From contig NZ_CP009459.1 in assembly GCF_000758325.1 (NCBI RefSeq), positions 2,108,001 to 2,172,000 of the forward strand: a DNA stretch of 64,000 nucleotides. Reading direction: 5' to 3'. The position numbers and the translations under genes are program-made. Position 1 is the stretch's first letter. Each line of letters starts with the position of its first letter. The stretch comes from Cedecea neteri (lineage in GTDB: Bacteria > Pseudomonadota > Gammaproteobacteria > Enterobacterales > Enterobacteriaceae). The notes under the pieces are model-generated. The model did not search any database and had not been told where the DNA came from. It saw only the letters and a program-made list of their open reading frames with translations. Below, in pieces: positions 57,179 through 64,000 of the stretch.

Positions 57179-57713
57179 CATGAATGGCGCAGTGTCAGTA
57201 GGGTGTTACCGGGTTCTGCCTACGATGTCACACAGAATGCAACAAACTGTAAAATCTAGCGTTGGTGCGCGGGCTCCGCAGGTTATAACGAAAACCTATG
57301 TTGGCGGAAATAGTCCGGGGAAATGAGTATAACCAGTCAAATTAAAATACATTTAATTAACAATGCGGCAGCATTTGTCACATGTTTCCAACAAATATTA
57401 ATTTCTCACCGGGCTGAATCGTTAAGGATAATCTTTTAATGCTTATTGAACAAAGTAATTAAAGAAAACTGTATTTAATTACGATAAATAGTCCTCGACG
57501 GTAACACTTAATGGTCTGGGTAATTAATAGACAAAAAAAGTAACTATCCGGTATTAATTACATTTCATCCAGGGGATTAAACGCCGATTGCTTTCGGTTT
57601 TGAGTGTTTTATATACAGTCAGGAGAGTGTCTTTAAGGTGCGTCTGGTCATATTCTATCCGACACCTACAGCGCTAACTTTACTGTGCGAGCGTCTCTGA
57701 CATGTCTCATAAG
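57179..57713 (-). promoter_or_regulatory. AT-rich region upstream of cyo with ArcA-like boxes
   Basis: No gene is seen here. Three sites resemble the ArcA recognition sequence when read on the minus strand: GTTAATTAAATGT (57349-57361), GTAATTAAATACA (57470-57482) and AAATGTAATTAATAC (57551-57565). ArcA represses cyo in E. coli at low oxygen. The distances, 170-390 bases before the promoter, are longer than usual, so their role is uncertain. Confidence 0.45.
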
Positions 57714-57745
57714 CAAAAAAAGCCCCCGATTAATTCGGGGGCTTT
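57714..57745 (-). terminator. Terminator after the DASS transporter
   Basis: On the minus strand: AAAGCCCCCGA, ATTA loop, TCGGGGGCTTTTTTT. It lies about 20 bases after the transporter stop. Confidence 0.9.
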
Positions 57746-57763
57746 CGCATCAAACGTTGTGCA

Positions 57764-59275
57764 TCAGAACATCAGCACCATCCACGGGTAGCTGATAAGC
57801 ATCAGCGAACAGAGGAAAATGGCGCCAAAGATGGTGCCCATGCGCCAGTAATCTTTGGTTGGCAGGTAGCCGCTGCCGTAGTAAATCGGGCTTGGGCCGG
57901 TGCCGTACGGGGTGATGATCCCCATCACGCCGAGCGAGGTCACCATCATCAGGCAGAAGACCGGCATATTAATACCCGGAATGGATGCGGCGATGGTCAG
58001 CGTGGCCGGCAGCAGGGCGGTGGTATGTGCCGTGGTGCTGGCAAACAGATAGTGCAGCAGGTAGAACGCCACCAGCAGCATCACCGCCGACACCTGTGGG
58101 TCGAAACCGTGCAGCAGTGCGGCACCTTCTTTACCCAGCCAGGCAATAAAGCCCACGCGGGCCAGGCCATCGGCCAGCGCCACCAGGGTGGCAAACCAGG
58201 CGAAGGTATTCCAGGCTGGTTTATTGCTGATGATATCGTTCCAGTTCAGAACCCCGGTCCACAGCATCAACACGATAACCAGCAGGGCGGCCATCGCAGG
58301 TTCAATCCACGCAGCGGCAAAAATCCACATCAACAGGGCGCTACACACGAACAGCAGCAGCAGGATTTCGTTGCGCGACAGTTTGCCCAGTTTTTCCAGC
58401 TCTGCGGCAGCCCACTTCGGCACTTCGTCATTCACCTTCACTTCCGGCGGGTAGAACCAGTAAGCCAGCAGCGGCATGGTGAGGATCAGCAGCACGCCCA
58501 GCGGCAGGAAGGCGAGGAACCACATGCCCCAGGAGATCTCAAAGCCGATGATGCTTTTCACCAGCGCCAGCGCCAGCAGGTTCGGTGCCAGTGCGGAGAG
58601 GAACATCGAGCTGGTGATACAGGCGGCGCTGATCGCCACCCACATCAGGTAAGAGCCAATTCTGCGCGAGCTTGGGTCATTCGGCAGAGAGCCATACAGC
58701 GGCGGCAGGTTAGCAATAATCGGGTAAATAGTGCCCCCACTGCGCGCGGTGTTAGACGGCGTGAACGGGGCGAGCAGCAGGTCGGCGAAGGTGATCGCGT
58801 AGCCCAGCGTCAGGCTGCGTCGACCCAGGTACTTCACCAGAATCAGCGCCAGACGGCGGCCAAACTGCGTTTTGTCGTAGCCGGCGGCAAACATAAAGGC
58901 GCCGAAGATCAGCCACACGGTGGAGTTGCTAAAGCCGCTGACCGCCCACTGGAAGGACTGGCTCGCCAGCTTAAATTTAGGATCTGCCAGCTCGGCCGGG
59001 CTAAACAATAGCCACTGGCTGAACAGCGCGATAACCACGATGCCCGTCAACCCGATAACTGCCCCTGGTAAGGGTTCGAAGATCAGCCCGACAATCACGC
59101 CGACGAAGATGGCGAAGAAGTGCCATGCGTAGGGCTCTAATCCGGCCGGAACCGGAAGCAGTAATATAATGATGCTGATAAGGATCGGTAAAAATAGCAA
59201 TATCAAGCGCTTTTTATTCCCCGCATCTGGGGGCGATGCTTTCGTTGTCGCGCTTATTGGTGAGGTGTTAGTCAT
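57764..59275 (-). CDS. DASS-family anion (dicarboxylate) transporter
   Basis: Inner-membrane carrier of the divalent anion:sodium symporter family (CitT/TtdT/YbhI-like), 503 residues, about 11-12 helices. Substrate motifs: FTPSNTARSGGTIYPI with SNT in the first half and FASTTAHTTALLPATL in the second; ITPYGTGPSPIYYGSGYL is also typical. Members carry succinate, fumarate, tartrate or citrate, by symport or antiport. Divergent from a fumarate reductase gene, so a C4-dicarboxylate such as fumarate is the likely cargo. Absent between cyo and ampG in E. coli. Confidence 0.88.
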   Translation of the reverse strand: MTNTSPISATTKASPPDAGNKKRLILLFLPILISIIILLLPVPAGLEPYAWHFFAIFVGVIVGLIFEPLPGAVIGLTGIVVIALFSQWLLFSPAELADPKFKLASQSFQWAVSGFSNSTVWLIFGAFMFAAGYDKTQFGRRLALILVKYLGRRSLTLGYAITFADLLLAPFTPSNTARSGGTIYPIIANLPPLYGSLPNDPSSRRIGSYLMWVAISAACITSSMFLSALAPNLLALALVKSIIGFEISWGMWFLAFLPLGVLLILTMPLLAYWFYPPEVKVNDEVPKWAAAELEKLGKLSRNEILLLLFVCSALLMWIFAAAWIEPAMAALLVIVLMLWTGVLNWNDIISNKPAWNTFAWFATLVALADGLARVGFIAWLGKEGAALLHGFDPQVSAVMLLVAFYLLHYLFASTTAHTTALLPATLTIAASIPGINMPVFCLMMVTSLGVMGIITPYGTGPSPIYYGSGYLPTKDYWRMGTIFGAIFLCSLMLISYPWMVLMF

Positions 59276-59919
59276 AGCCTGTGCCTTAAAGTTATCATGA
59301 TGAATTCGATTAATATTCCCTGTAAAACCTGTTTCCCGACTTTTATTTCCACCTCATCTTTTATAGGCAGAATTTTATACATTCATGATAGTTTTTTTAA
59401 CCGGTGCAAATCTGACCGCTCATCGCACCAGCTCCCTGCCTCCCTTTAACCTCATATTTATTGAGTGATAAGAGATTGTTTCTTGAATCCTTCATCATAC
59501 TGAAATAGTGGGAGATTATCCCTTCTTTTGCGCTCCTGCTGGCCGTGCCAGGTATTTGATTTTGGTTTCTGTATAGCAAAAAGCCAACGATTTTATTTAA
59601 CTAAAAAATTCGTATCATTTATATCCATAGTATTTAAGTGGTTAAAGATCAAATCGTAACCTGATGTAAATATGCCGCGTCGCTGATTGCCATCGGCTAT
59701 TCAGTAGAAGCAAAGTGATATAAAACCTTTTGTTATTTATGGTTATTATTTGTATTTGCTTTTTTTAAGGTGTTGACTAACATTCGAAAAATATATTCCG
59801 CAAAATTGCCGTTTCTGTTCCCAAATTCAAATTACGTTACTCCTGATAATTGTGTTGCCTGCCGGGGCTATTCATTGAGTGCCGGACAATGTCGACCTCA
59901 CCTGCTGGAATGATAAAGA
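59276..59919. promoter_or_regulatory. Divergent intergenic region, transporter / fumarate reductase
   Basis: 644 bases, AT-rich compared with its neighbours, presumably holding both promoters. TGGTT-AAAG-ATCAA at 59639-59652 resembles an FNR site with one perfect half. A TTGACT at about 59773 could be a -35 but has no well-placed -10. A 60-codon frame at 59397-59579 on the minus strand has no recognisable similarity and no good ribosome site. No RNA gene recognised. Confidence 0.4.
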
Positions 59920-62697
59920 ATGAACTCCAAAACTCCGATCCTGAAGCCACTCACCCTGCCCAACGGCGCGGTGCTGAAAAATCGCCTGATCATGGCGCCG
60001 ATGACCACCTGTACCGGTTTTTACGACGGTAGCGTGCCGAGTGATTTGGTTGAATATTATCGCGAACGTGCCGGCACGATCGGCACGGTCATTGTTGAAT
60101 GCTGCTTTATCGATCCTAAAGGTCCCGCTTTCCCTGGCGCACTGGCTATCGACAGTGACAACAAAATCCCAGGACTCGCGCGCATTGCCAGCGCGATTAA
60201 ATCCCGTGGCTCTAAAGCCATTCTGCAGATTTATCACGGCGGCCGGATGGTTGAGCCGGAGCTGATTGGTGGCAAGAAGCCCGTCGCGCCAAGCGCCATT
60301 GCCGCACCGCGTGAAGGGGCCACCACGCCAGAAGCCCTTACCGCCGAAGAAGTGGATGTGATGATCACCAAGTTTGGCGATGCCGTTAACCGTGCCATTA
60401 AAGCCGGGTTTGACGGCGTGGAGATCCACGGCGCAAACACTTACCTGATCCAGCAGTTCTATTCGCCAAACTCTAACCAGCGTGACGATAAGTGGGGTGG
60501 CAGCCGAGACAACCGCGCACGCTTCCCGCTGGAAGTGCTCGAAATCACCCACAAAATGGCCAGCCGCTTCGCCGATGCTTCCTTTATTATCGGCTACCGT
60601 TTCTCGCCGGAAGAGATTGAGGTACCGGGCATTCGCTTTGACGACACCATGTACCTGCTGGAAAAGCTGGCGGAAAGGGGCGTGGATTACCTGCACTTCT
60701 CCGTGGGTTATTTCAAGCGTGCGTCGATCGTTGATACCAAAGATCCGACCATGCTGATCAACAAATATCTGACGATGCGGTCTGAAACGCTGGCGAAAGT
60801 GCCGGTTATCGGGGTCGGGGGCGTCGTTAACCGCAGCGATGCCGAAGAAGCGCTGGGCCTGGGTTACGACCTGATTGCCGTCGGTAAAGCCTGTATTGCT
60901 TACCCGGACTGGGCCGATCGCATTCTAAAAAATGAAACGCTGGATCTGTTCATCGACAGCACCAAGCGCGAAGAGCTGCTGATCCCCGAGCCGCTGTGGC
61001 GCTTCTCGCTGGTCGATGCCATGATCCGCGACACCAGTACGTCTGGCCGCAAATACAAAGCCGGGGTCTTCCAGGAGAAAGTGGAGGCCGAAGCGCTCAA
61101 GCTCAAAATCAGCGTCACGCTCGACACCGACCGTATCACCGACATTACCCTGGTGCAGGACGATTCGGTAGATGTCGACTTCACCCCAAGTTTCGAAATT
61201 TTACGTTCGCGTATGCTGGTGGCCAACAGCCCGTATGTGGATGCGGTGACCGGGGCAACGGCACAAAGTGAGGCCCTGAAGAAAGCAGTCTCCCGCGCGA
61301 TGACCACGTCCAGCAAAGAGCATGTGATTGAAGAAGGCGGTAACCCGGATGCGCCACAAAGCTACGATGTGGCGGTGATCGGCAGCGGGGGCGCAGGACT
61401 GGCGGCGGCTATTCGTGCTTCCGACGCCGGTGCCCGCGTGGTGATCATCGAGAAGATGCCAACCATCGGCGGCAACACCATCAAAGCTTCCGTAGGCATG
61501 AACGCCGCGGAGACTCGCTTCCAGGCGATGAAGGGCATCAAAGACAGCAAAGAGCTGTTTTACGATGAGACGCTGAAAGGCGGTAAATTCAGAAACAATA
61601 CTGAGCTGCTCAAAGAGTTCGTCGAGCGCGCGCCAGGCGCCATTGATTGGCTGGCAAGCCTGGATATCGTCCTGAACGACATCACCATCACCGGCGGGAT
61701 GAGCATTGACCGTACGCACCGCCCGGCAGACCGCTCGGCCGTTGGTGGCTTCCTGATAAGCGGCCTGGTCAACAACGTCAACCAGCGCAGTATCGACGTT
61801 CTGCTGGATACCACCGTGGAGGAGATCCTGCATGAAAATGGTGTGGTAACCGGGGTTAAGGTTGCGAACGAATATAACGAGCACCATATTCTGCTGGCGA
61901 AAAGCGTGGTTGTGGCTACCGGCGGCTTCAGCGCCAACCGTAAAATGGTGGTTCACTACCGCCCTGAGCTGAAAGGTTTTGTGACCACCAACCATAAAGG
62001 CGCAACCGGGAGCGGTATTGCCCTGCTGGAGAAGATCGGCGCCGGTACGGTGGACATGGATCAGATCCAGATCCACCCGACCGTGGAGCAAACCACCTCT
62101 TATCTGATCTCCGAGTCCATTCGCGGCGGCGGGGCTATTCTGGTCAGTCAGGAAGGGCAGCGCTTCTTCAATGAGCTGGAAACCCGTGACAAGGTTTCCG
62201 CAGAGATTATCGCTCTGCCGGAAAAAAGTGCCTGGATCCTGTTTGATGAGCAGGTACGCCAGAACAACAAAGCGGCGGATGAATATATTGCCCGTGGGTT
62301 TGTGATCAGCGCCCCAACGGCGGAAGAGCTGGCGGTGAAGCTGAATATGGATGCGCACGCGCTGCAGCAAACGCTGGATCGTTACAACGGCTTTGTGAAG
62401 CAGAAAAAGGACGAAGACTTTGGGCGTACCACCGGGATGCGTTTCCCGCTGGACACCGGGCCATACTACGCGATCCGCATTGCGCCGGGGGTTCACCACA
62501 CGATGGGCGGTGTCACTATTAACACCAGCGCAGAAGTGGTGACTGAACAGCATCAGGTGATTCAGGGCGTCTGGGCTGCGGGTGAAGTTGTGGGCGGTAT
62601 TCACGGTGCAAACCGCATCGGCGGTAATGCCGTCGCCGATATCATCATCTTTGGTACGCTTGCCGGGCAAAACGCAGCGGCGCACGCGCTGGCTTAA
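59920..62697 (+). CDS. Flavinylated NADH:fumarate reductase, three-domain
   Basis: 925 residues in three parts. Residues 1-about 355 are an OYE-like flavin barrel (LKNRLIMAPMTTC, ILQIYHGGRM, GFDGVEIHGANTYLIQQF, VPVIGVGGVVNRSD). About 370-460 is an FMN_bind domain with the ApbE site DAVTGAT, where Thr447 should carry FMN covalently. About 480-925 is a fumarate-reductase flavoprotein domain (IGSGGAGLAAAIRASDAGA, IHPTVEQTTSYL, RGGGAILVSQEGQRFFNE, HHTMGGVTIN, GGIHGANRIGGNAVAD). The same layout is known for the cytoplasmic NADH:fumarate oxidoreductase of Klebsiella pneumoniae. No signal peptide. A related acceptor (acrylate, urocanate) cannot be excluded. No apbE lies next to it. Confidence 0.88.
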   Translation: MNSKTPILKPLTLPNGAVLKNRLIMAPMTTCTGFYDGSVPSDLVEYYRERAGTIGTVIVECCFIDPKGPAFPGALAIDSDNKIPGLARIASAIKSRGSKAILQIYHGGRMVEPELIGGKKPVAPSAIAAPREGATTPEALTAEEVDVMITKFGDAVNRAIKAGFDGVEIHGANTYLIQQFYSPNSNQRDDKWGGSRDNRARFPLEVLEITHKMASRFADASFIIGYRFSPEEIEVPGIRFDDTMYLLEKLAERGVDYLHFSVGYFKRASIVDTKDPTMLINKYLTMRSETLAKVPVIGVGGVVNRSDAEEALGLGYDLIAVGKACIAYPDWADRILKNETLDLFIDSTKREELLIPEPLWRFSLVDAMIRDTSTSGRKYKAGVFQEKVEAEALKLKISVTLDTDRITDITLVQDDSVDVDFTPSFEILRSRMLVANSPYVDAVTGATAQSEALKKAVSRAMTTSSKEHVIEEGGNPDAPQSYDVAVIGSGGAGLAAAIRASDAGARVVIIEKMPTIGGNTIKASVGMNAAETRFQAMKGIKDSKELFYDETLKGGKFRNNTELLKEFVERAPGAIDWLASLDIVLNDITITGGMSIDRTHRPADRSAVGGFLISGLVNNVNQRSIDVLLDTTVEEILHENGVVTGVKVANEYNEHHILLAKSVVVATGGFSANRKMVVHYRPELKGFVTTNHKGATGSGIALLEKIGAGTVDMDQIQIHPTVEQTTSYLISESIRGGGAILVSQEGQRFFNELETRDKVSAEIIALPEKSAWILFDEQVRQNNKAADEYIARGFVISAPTAEELAVKLNMDAHALQQTLDRYNGFVKQKKDEDFGRTTGMRFPLDTGPYYAIRIAPGVHHTMGGVTINTSAEVVTEQHQVIQGVWAAGEVVGGIHGANRIGGNAVADIIIFGTLAGQNAAAHALA

Positions 62698-62702
62698 GGC
62701 GA

Positions 62703-62769
62703 TAAAAAAGCCGGCAGGGTGACCTTGCCGGCTTTCTCAGACCGGGCGGTAATCTGCCCGGTTTTTATT
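62703..62769. terminator. Two terminator hairpins between fumarate reductase and ampG
   Basis: First: AAAAAAGCCGGCAGG, GTGA loop, CCTTGCCGGCTTTCTC, usable in both directions (62704-62737). Second: ACCGGGC, eight-base loop, GCCCGGTTTTTATT (62742-62768). They separate the convergent genes. Confidence 0.85.
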
Positions 62770-62773
62770 CTTA

Positions 62774-64000
62774 TCAGATAAGCGCCGTTTTGCGCAGGGC
62801 GAGGAAGTCCAGCAGGCCGCCAAACAGAATCCCACCGATGGCGAACAAAGCGCCCCATTCCAGCAGCTGTAAACCAAACGTCCATTCGGTCAGCCCCAGC
62901 GCATTGCTGATAATAACCAGCAGCCACGCCGCCAGCAGCAGGCAGCCAAAGCCGAGAATACGCAGCGCCAGGCGGTAAGCCGGGGCAAATTCGCTACGTG
63001 ACATGAAGGTTTCGTTTTGCTGAGTGAACTCCAGCGTGCGCTTACAGACCAGCAATAGCAGGATCCCCGGTACTGCGGCGACGACAGAGAACAGGTAGAA
63101 CGTTGGCCAGCCGTGGGCTTCCACGAACCAGCCAGCAATCGGGCCGACATACACTCGGCCAACGGCGGAAAGCGCGGAAAGCAGCGCAAACTGGGTGGCT
63201 GAAAATGACTTATTGCACAGCGTCATCAGCAGCGCCACGAAGGCTGCAGTGCCCATGCCGCCGCAGAGGTTCTCGAAGAACACCGCGCTCGCCATGGTAA
63301 TCATGTCTTTATCCGTTACCGACAGCAGCCAGTAACCGGCGTTGGACACGCCCTGCAAAATGCCGAAGATCAGCAAGGCGCGGAACAGCGTTAGCTTTTG
63401 CATCAGCATTCCGCCAAGCAGCGCGCCGAAAATGGTGGCGCACAGCCCCAGCGTTTTATTCACCACGCCGACTTCACCGGCATCAAAGCCAACGCCGCGG
63501 ATCAGGAACGTGGTAGTCAGGCTCATGGCAAAGGCATCGCCCAGCTTATAAAGCACAATTAGCAGCAAAATTAGCCAGGCATTGTTGCGGCCAAAGAAGT
63601 CACGCAGCGGTTCAACGACGGCGCGCTCCAGACTTTTAGGGACGGGGACGGCATCTGTAGGTTCTGGCGCCAAAAGTGTGGCGATAATACAGGGCACAAG
63701 CAGGGCCGCCATCAGCCAGTAGGTGGCCTGCCAGCCTAAATAGCGGTCCGCCAGCCACAGCGCGAGACCGCCGGAAACCAGCATTGCCAGGCGGTAGCCA
63801 AGCACGCTGATGGCGGCGCCGGTCCCGCGTTCCTCGGCAGACAAAACGTCAGTTTTCCAGGCATCAAAGACGATGTCTTGAGAGGCTGAACAGAAGGCGA
63901 TGATCACCGCCAGCGCAGCCATCCAGCGCAGCTGCGAGGAAGGTTCAAGGAACCCCATGGCGGCAATCGCCACCAACAACAGAGTTTGCGTGATTAACAG
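62774..64000 (-). CDS. ampG: Muropeptide permease AmpG, 5' part outside window
   Basis: Inner-membrane MFS permease that brings GlcNAc-anhydro-MurNAc peptides into the cytoplasm for cell-wall recycling, and so provides the signal for AmpR-AmpC induction where present. About 408 C-terminal residues are visible of roughly 490; the start lies beyond base 64000. Family blocks: AFCSASQDIVFDAWKTDVLS, GTGAAISVLGYRLAMLVSGG, YKLGDAFAMSLTTTFL, and FFENLCGGMGTAAFVALLM. In E. coli it directly follows cyoA upstream; here the transporter/fumarate reductase pair comes between. Confidence 0.95.
   Translation of the reverse strand: MLITQTLLLVAIAAMGFLEPSSQLRWMAALAVIIAFCSASQDIVFDAWKTDVLSAEERGTGAAISVLGYRLAMLVSGGLALWLADRYLGWQATYWLMAALLVPCIIATLLAPEPTDAVPVPKSLERAVVEPLRDFFGRNNAWLILLLIVLYKLGDAFAMSLTTTFLIRGVGFDAGEVGVVNKTLGLCATIFGALLGGMLMQKLTLFRALLIFGILQGVSNAGYWLLSVTDKDMITMASAVFFENLCGGMGTAAFVALLMTLCNKSFSATQFALLSALSAVGRVYVGPIAGWFVEAHGWPTFYLFSVVAAVPGILLLLVCKRTLEFTQQNETFMSRSEFAPAYRLALRILGFGCLLLAAWLLVIISNALGLTEWTFGLQLLEWGALFAIGGILFGGLLDFLALRKTALI

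Noticed and set aside
58025-59011. 328-codon open frame antisense to the DASS transporter
   Set aside because: Gln/His/Arg-rich mirror of a membrane protein frame; no family resemblance.
59397-59579. 60-codon minus-strand frame in the transporter/reductase gap
   Set aside because: No similarity recognised and no convincing ribosome site in an AT-rich control region.
61201-62685. 494-codon open frame antisense to the fumarate reductase
   Set aside because: Composition typical of a shadow frame in GC-rich coding DNA; the sense strand holds clear FAD-domain motifs along the same stretch.

Overview
The window is chromosomal DNA from a member of the Enterobacteriaceae. Gene order follows the Escherichia coli ddlA-iraP-phoA to cyo-ampG segment almost gene for gene, and protein lengths match the E. 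coli orthologues closely. It is not E. coli. Five genes expected from the K-12 order are absent from their places (dgcC, yaiA, araJ, yajD, pgpA). Several others are added: an MdtG-like transporter, a DUF2076 protein, a peroxiredoxin beside acpH, a LysR/amidohydrolase cluster, a VOC/WYL pair and a flavinylated fumarate reductase with its transporter. This mix suits a Klebsiella/Enterobacter/Cedecea-type genome, but I cannot fix the genus from the sequence alone. No tRNA, rRNA, prophage, transposase, CRISPR array or plasmid gene was seen.

Layout. 1-4.9 kb: ddlA (cut by the left edge), an MFS exporter, then iraP, phoA and psiF, with a clear Pho box before phoA. 4.9-11.4 kb: proC, yaiI, a DUF2076 gene, aroL (TyrR and TrpR sites), aroM, ppnP, rdgC and mak. 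11.6-18.2 kb: sbcDC, and phoBR behind a Pho box. 18.6-23.5 kb: brnQ, proY and malZ. 23.5-27.7 kb: an accessory block with a LysR regulator divergent from a cysteine hydrolase, an ABM-domain membrane protein and an amidohydrolase. 27.8-34.9 kb: peroxiredoxin, acpH, then queA-tgt-yajC-secD-secF. 35-38.2 kb: VOC protein, WYL regulator, tsx and yajI. 38.4-42 kb: nrdR-ribD-ribH-nusB-thiL. 42-42.6 kb: a tandem array of 89-90 bp units where pgpA would be. 42.6-52.2 kb: yajO, dxs-ispA-xseB, thiI, yajL, panE, yajQ and yajR. 52.3-57.1 kb: cyoABCDE (bo3 ubiquinol oxidase). 57.8-62.7 kb: a DASS carrier divergent from a three-domain NADH:fumarate reductase. 62.8-64 kb: ampG, cut by the right edge.

Functional themes are phosphate starvation (phoBR, phoA, psiF, iraP), queuosine synthesis with Sec export, riboflavin/thiamine/isoprenoid supply (ribD, ribH, thiL, thiI, dxs, ispA), and respiration at both oxygen extremes (cyo oxidase next to a probable anaerobic fumarate reductase).

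Repeats are prominent. Seven loci carry REP-like GC-rich palindromes built on a CCCTCTCCC / GGGAGAGGG core, and one ERIC element abuts the dxs 3' end. Three of the five gene-absence points hold such palindromes. Nothing here is clearly a new defence or mobile system. The least understood parts are the amidohydrolase cluster with its Cys/His-rich tail, the pgpA-replacing repeat array, and the unusual leaders before aroM and brnQ.
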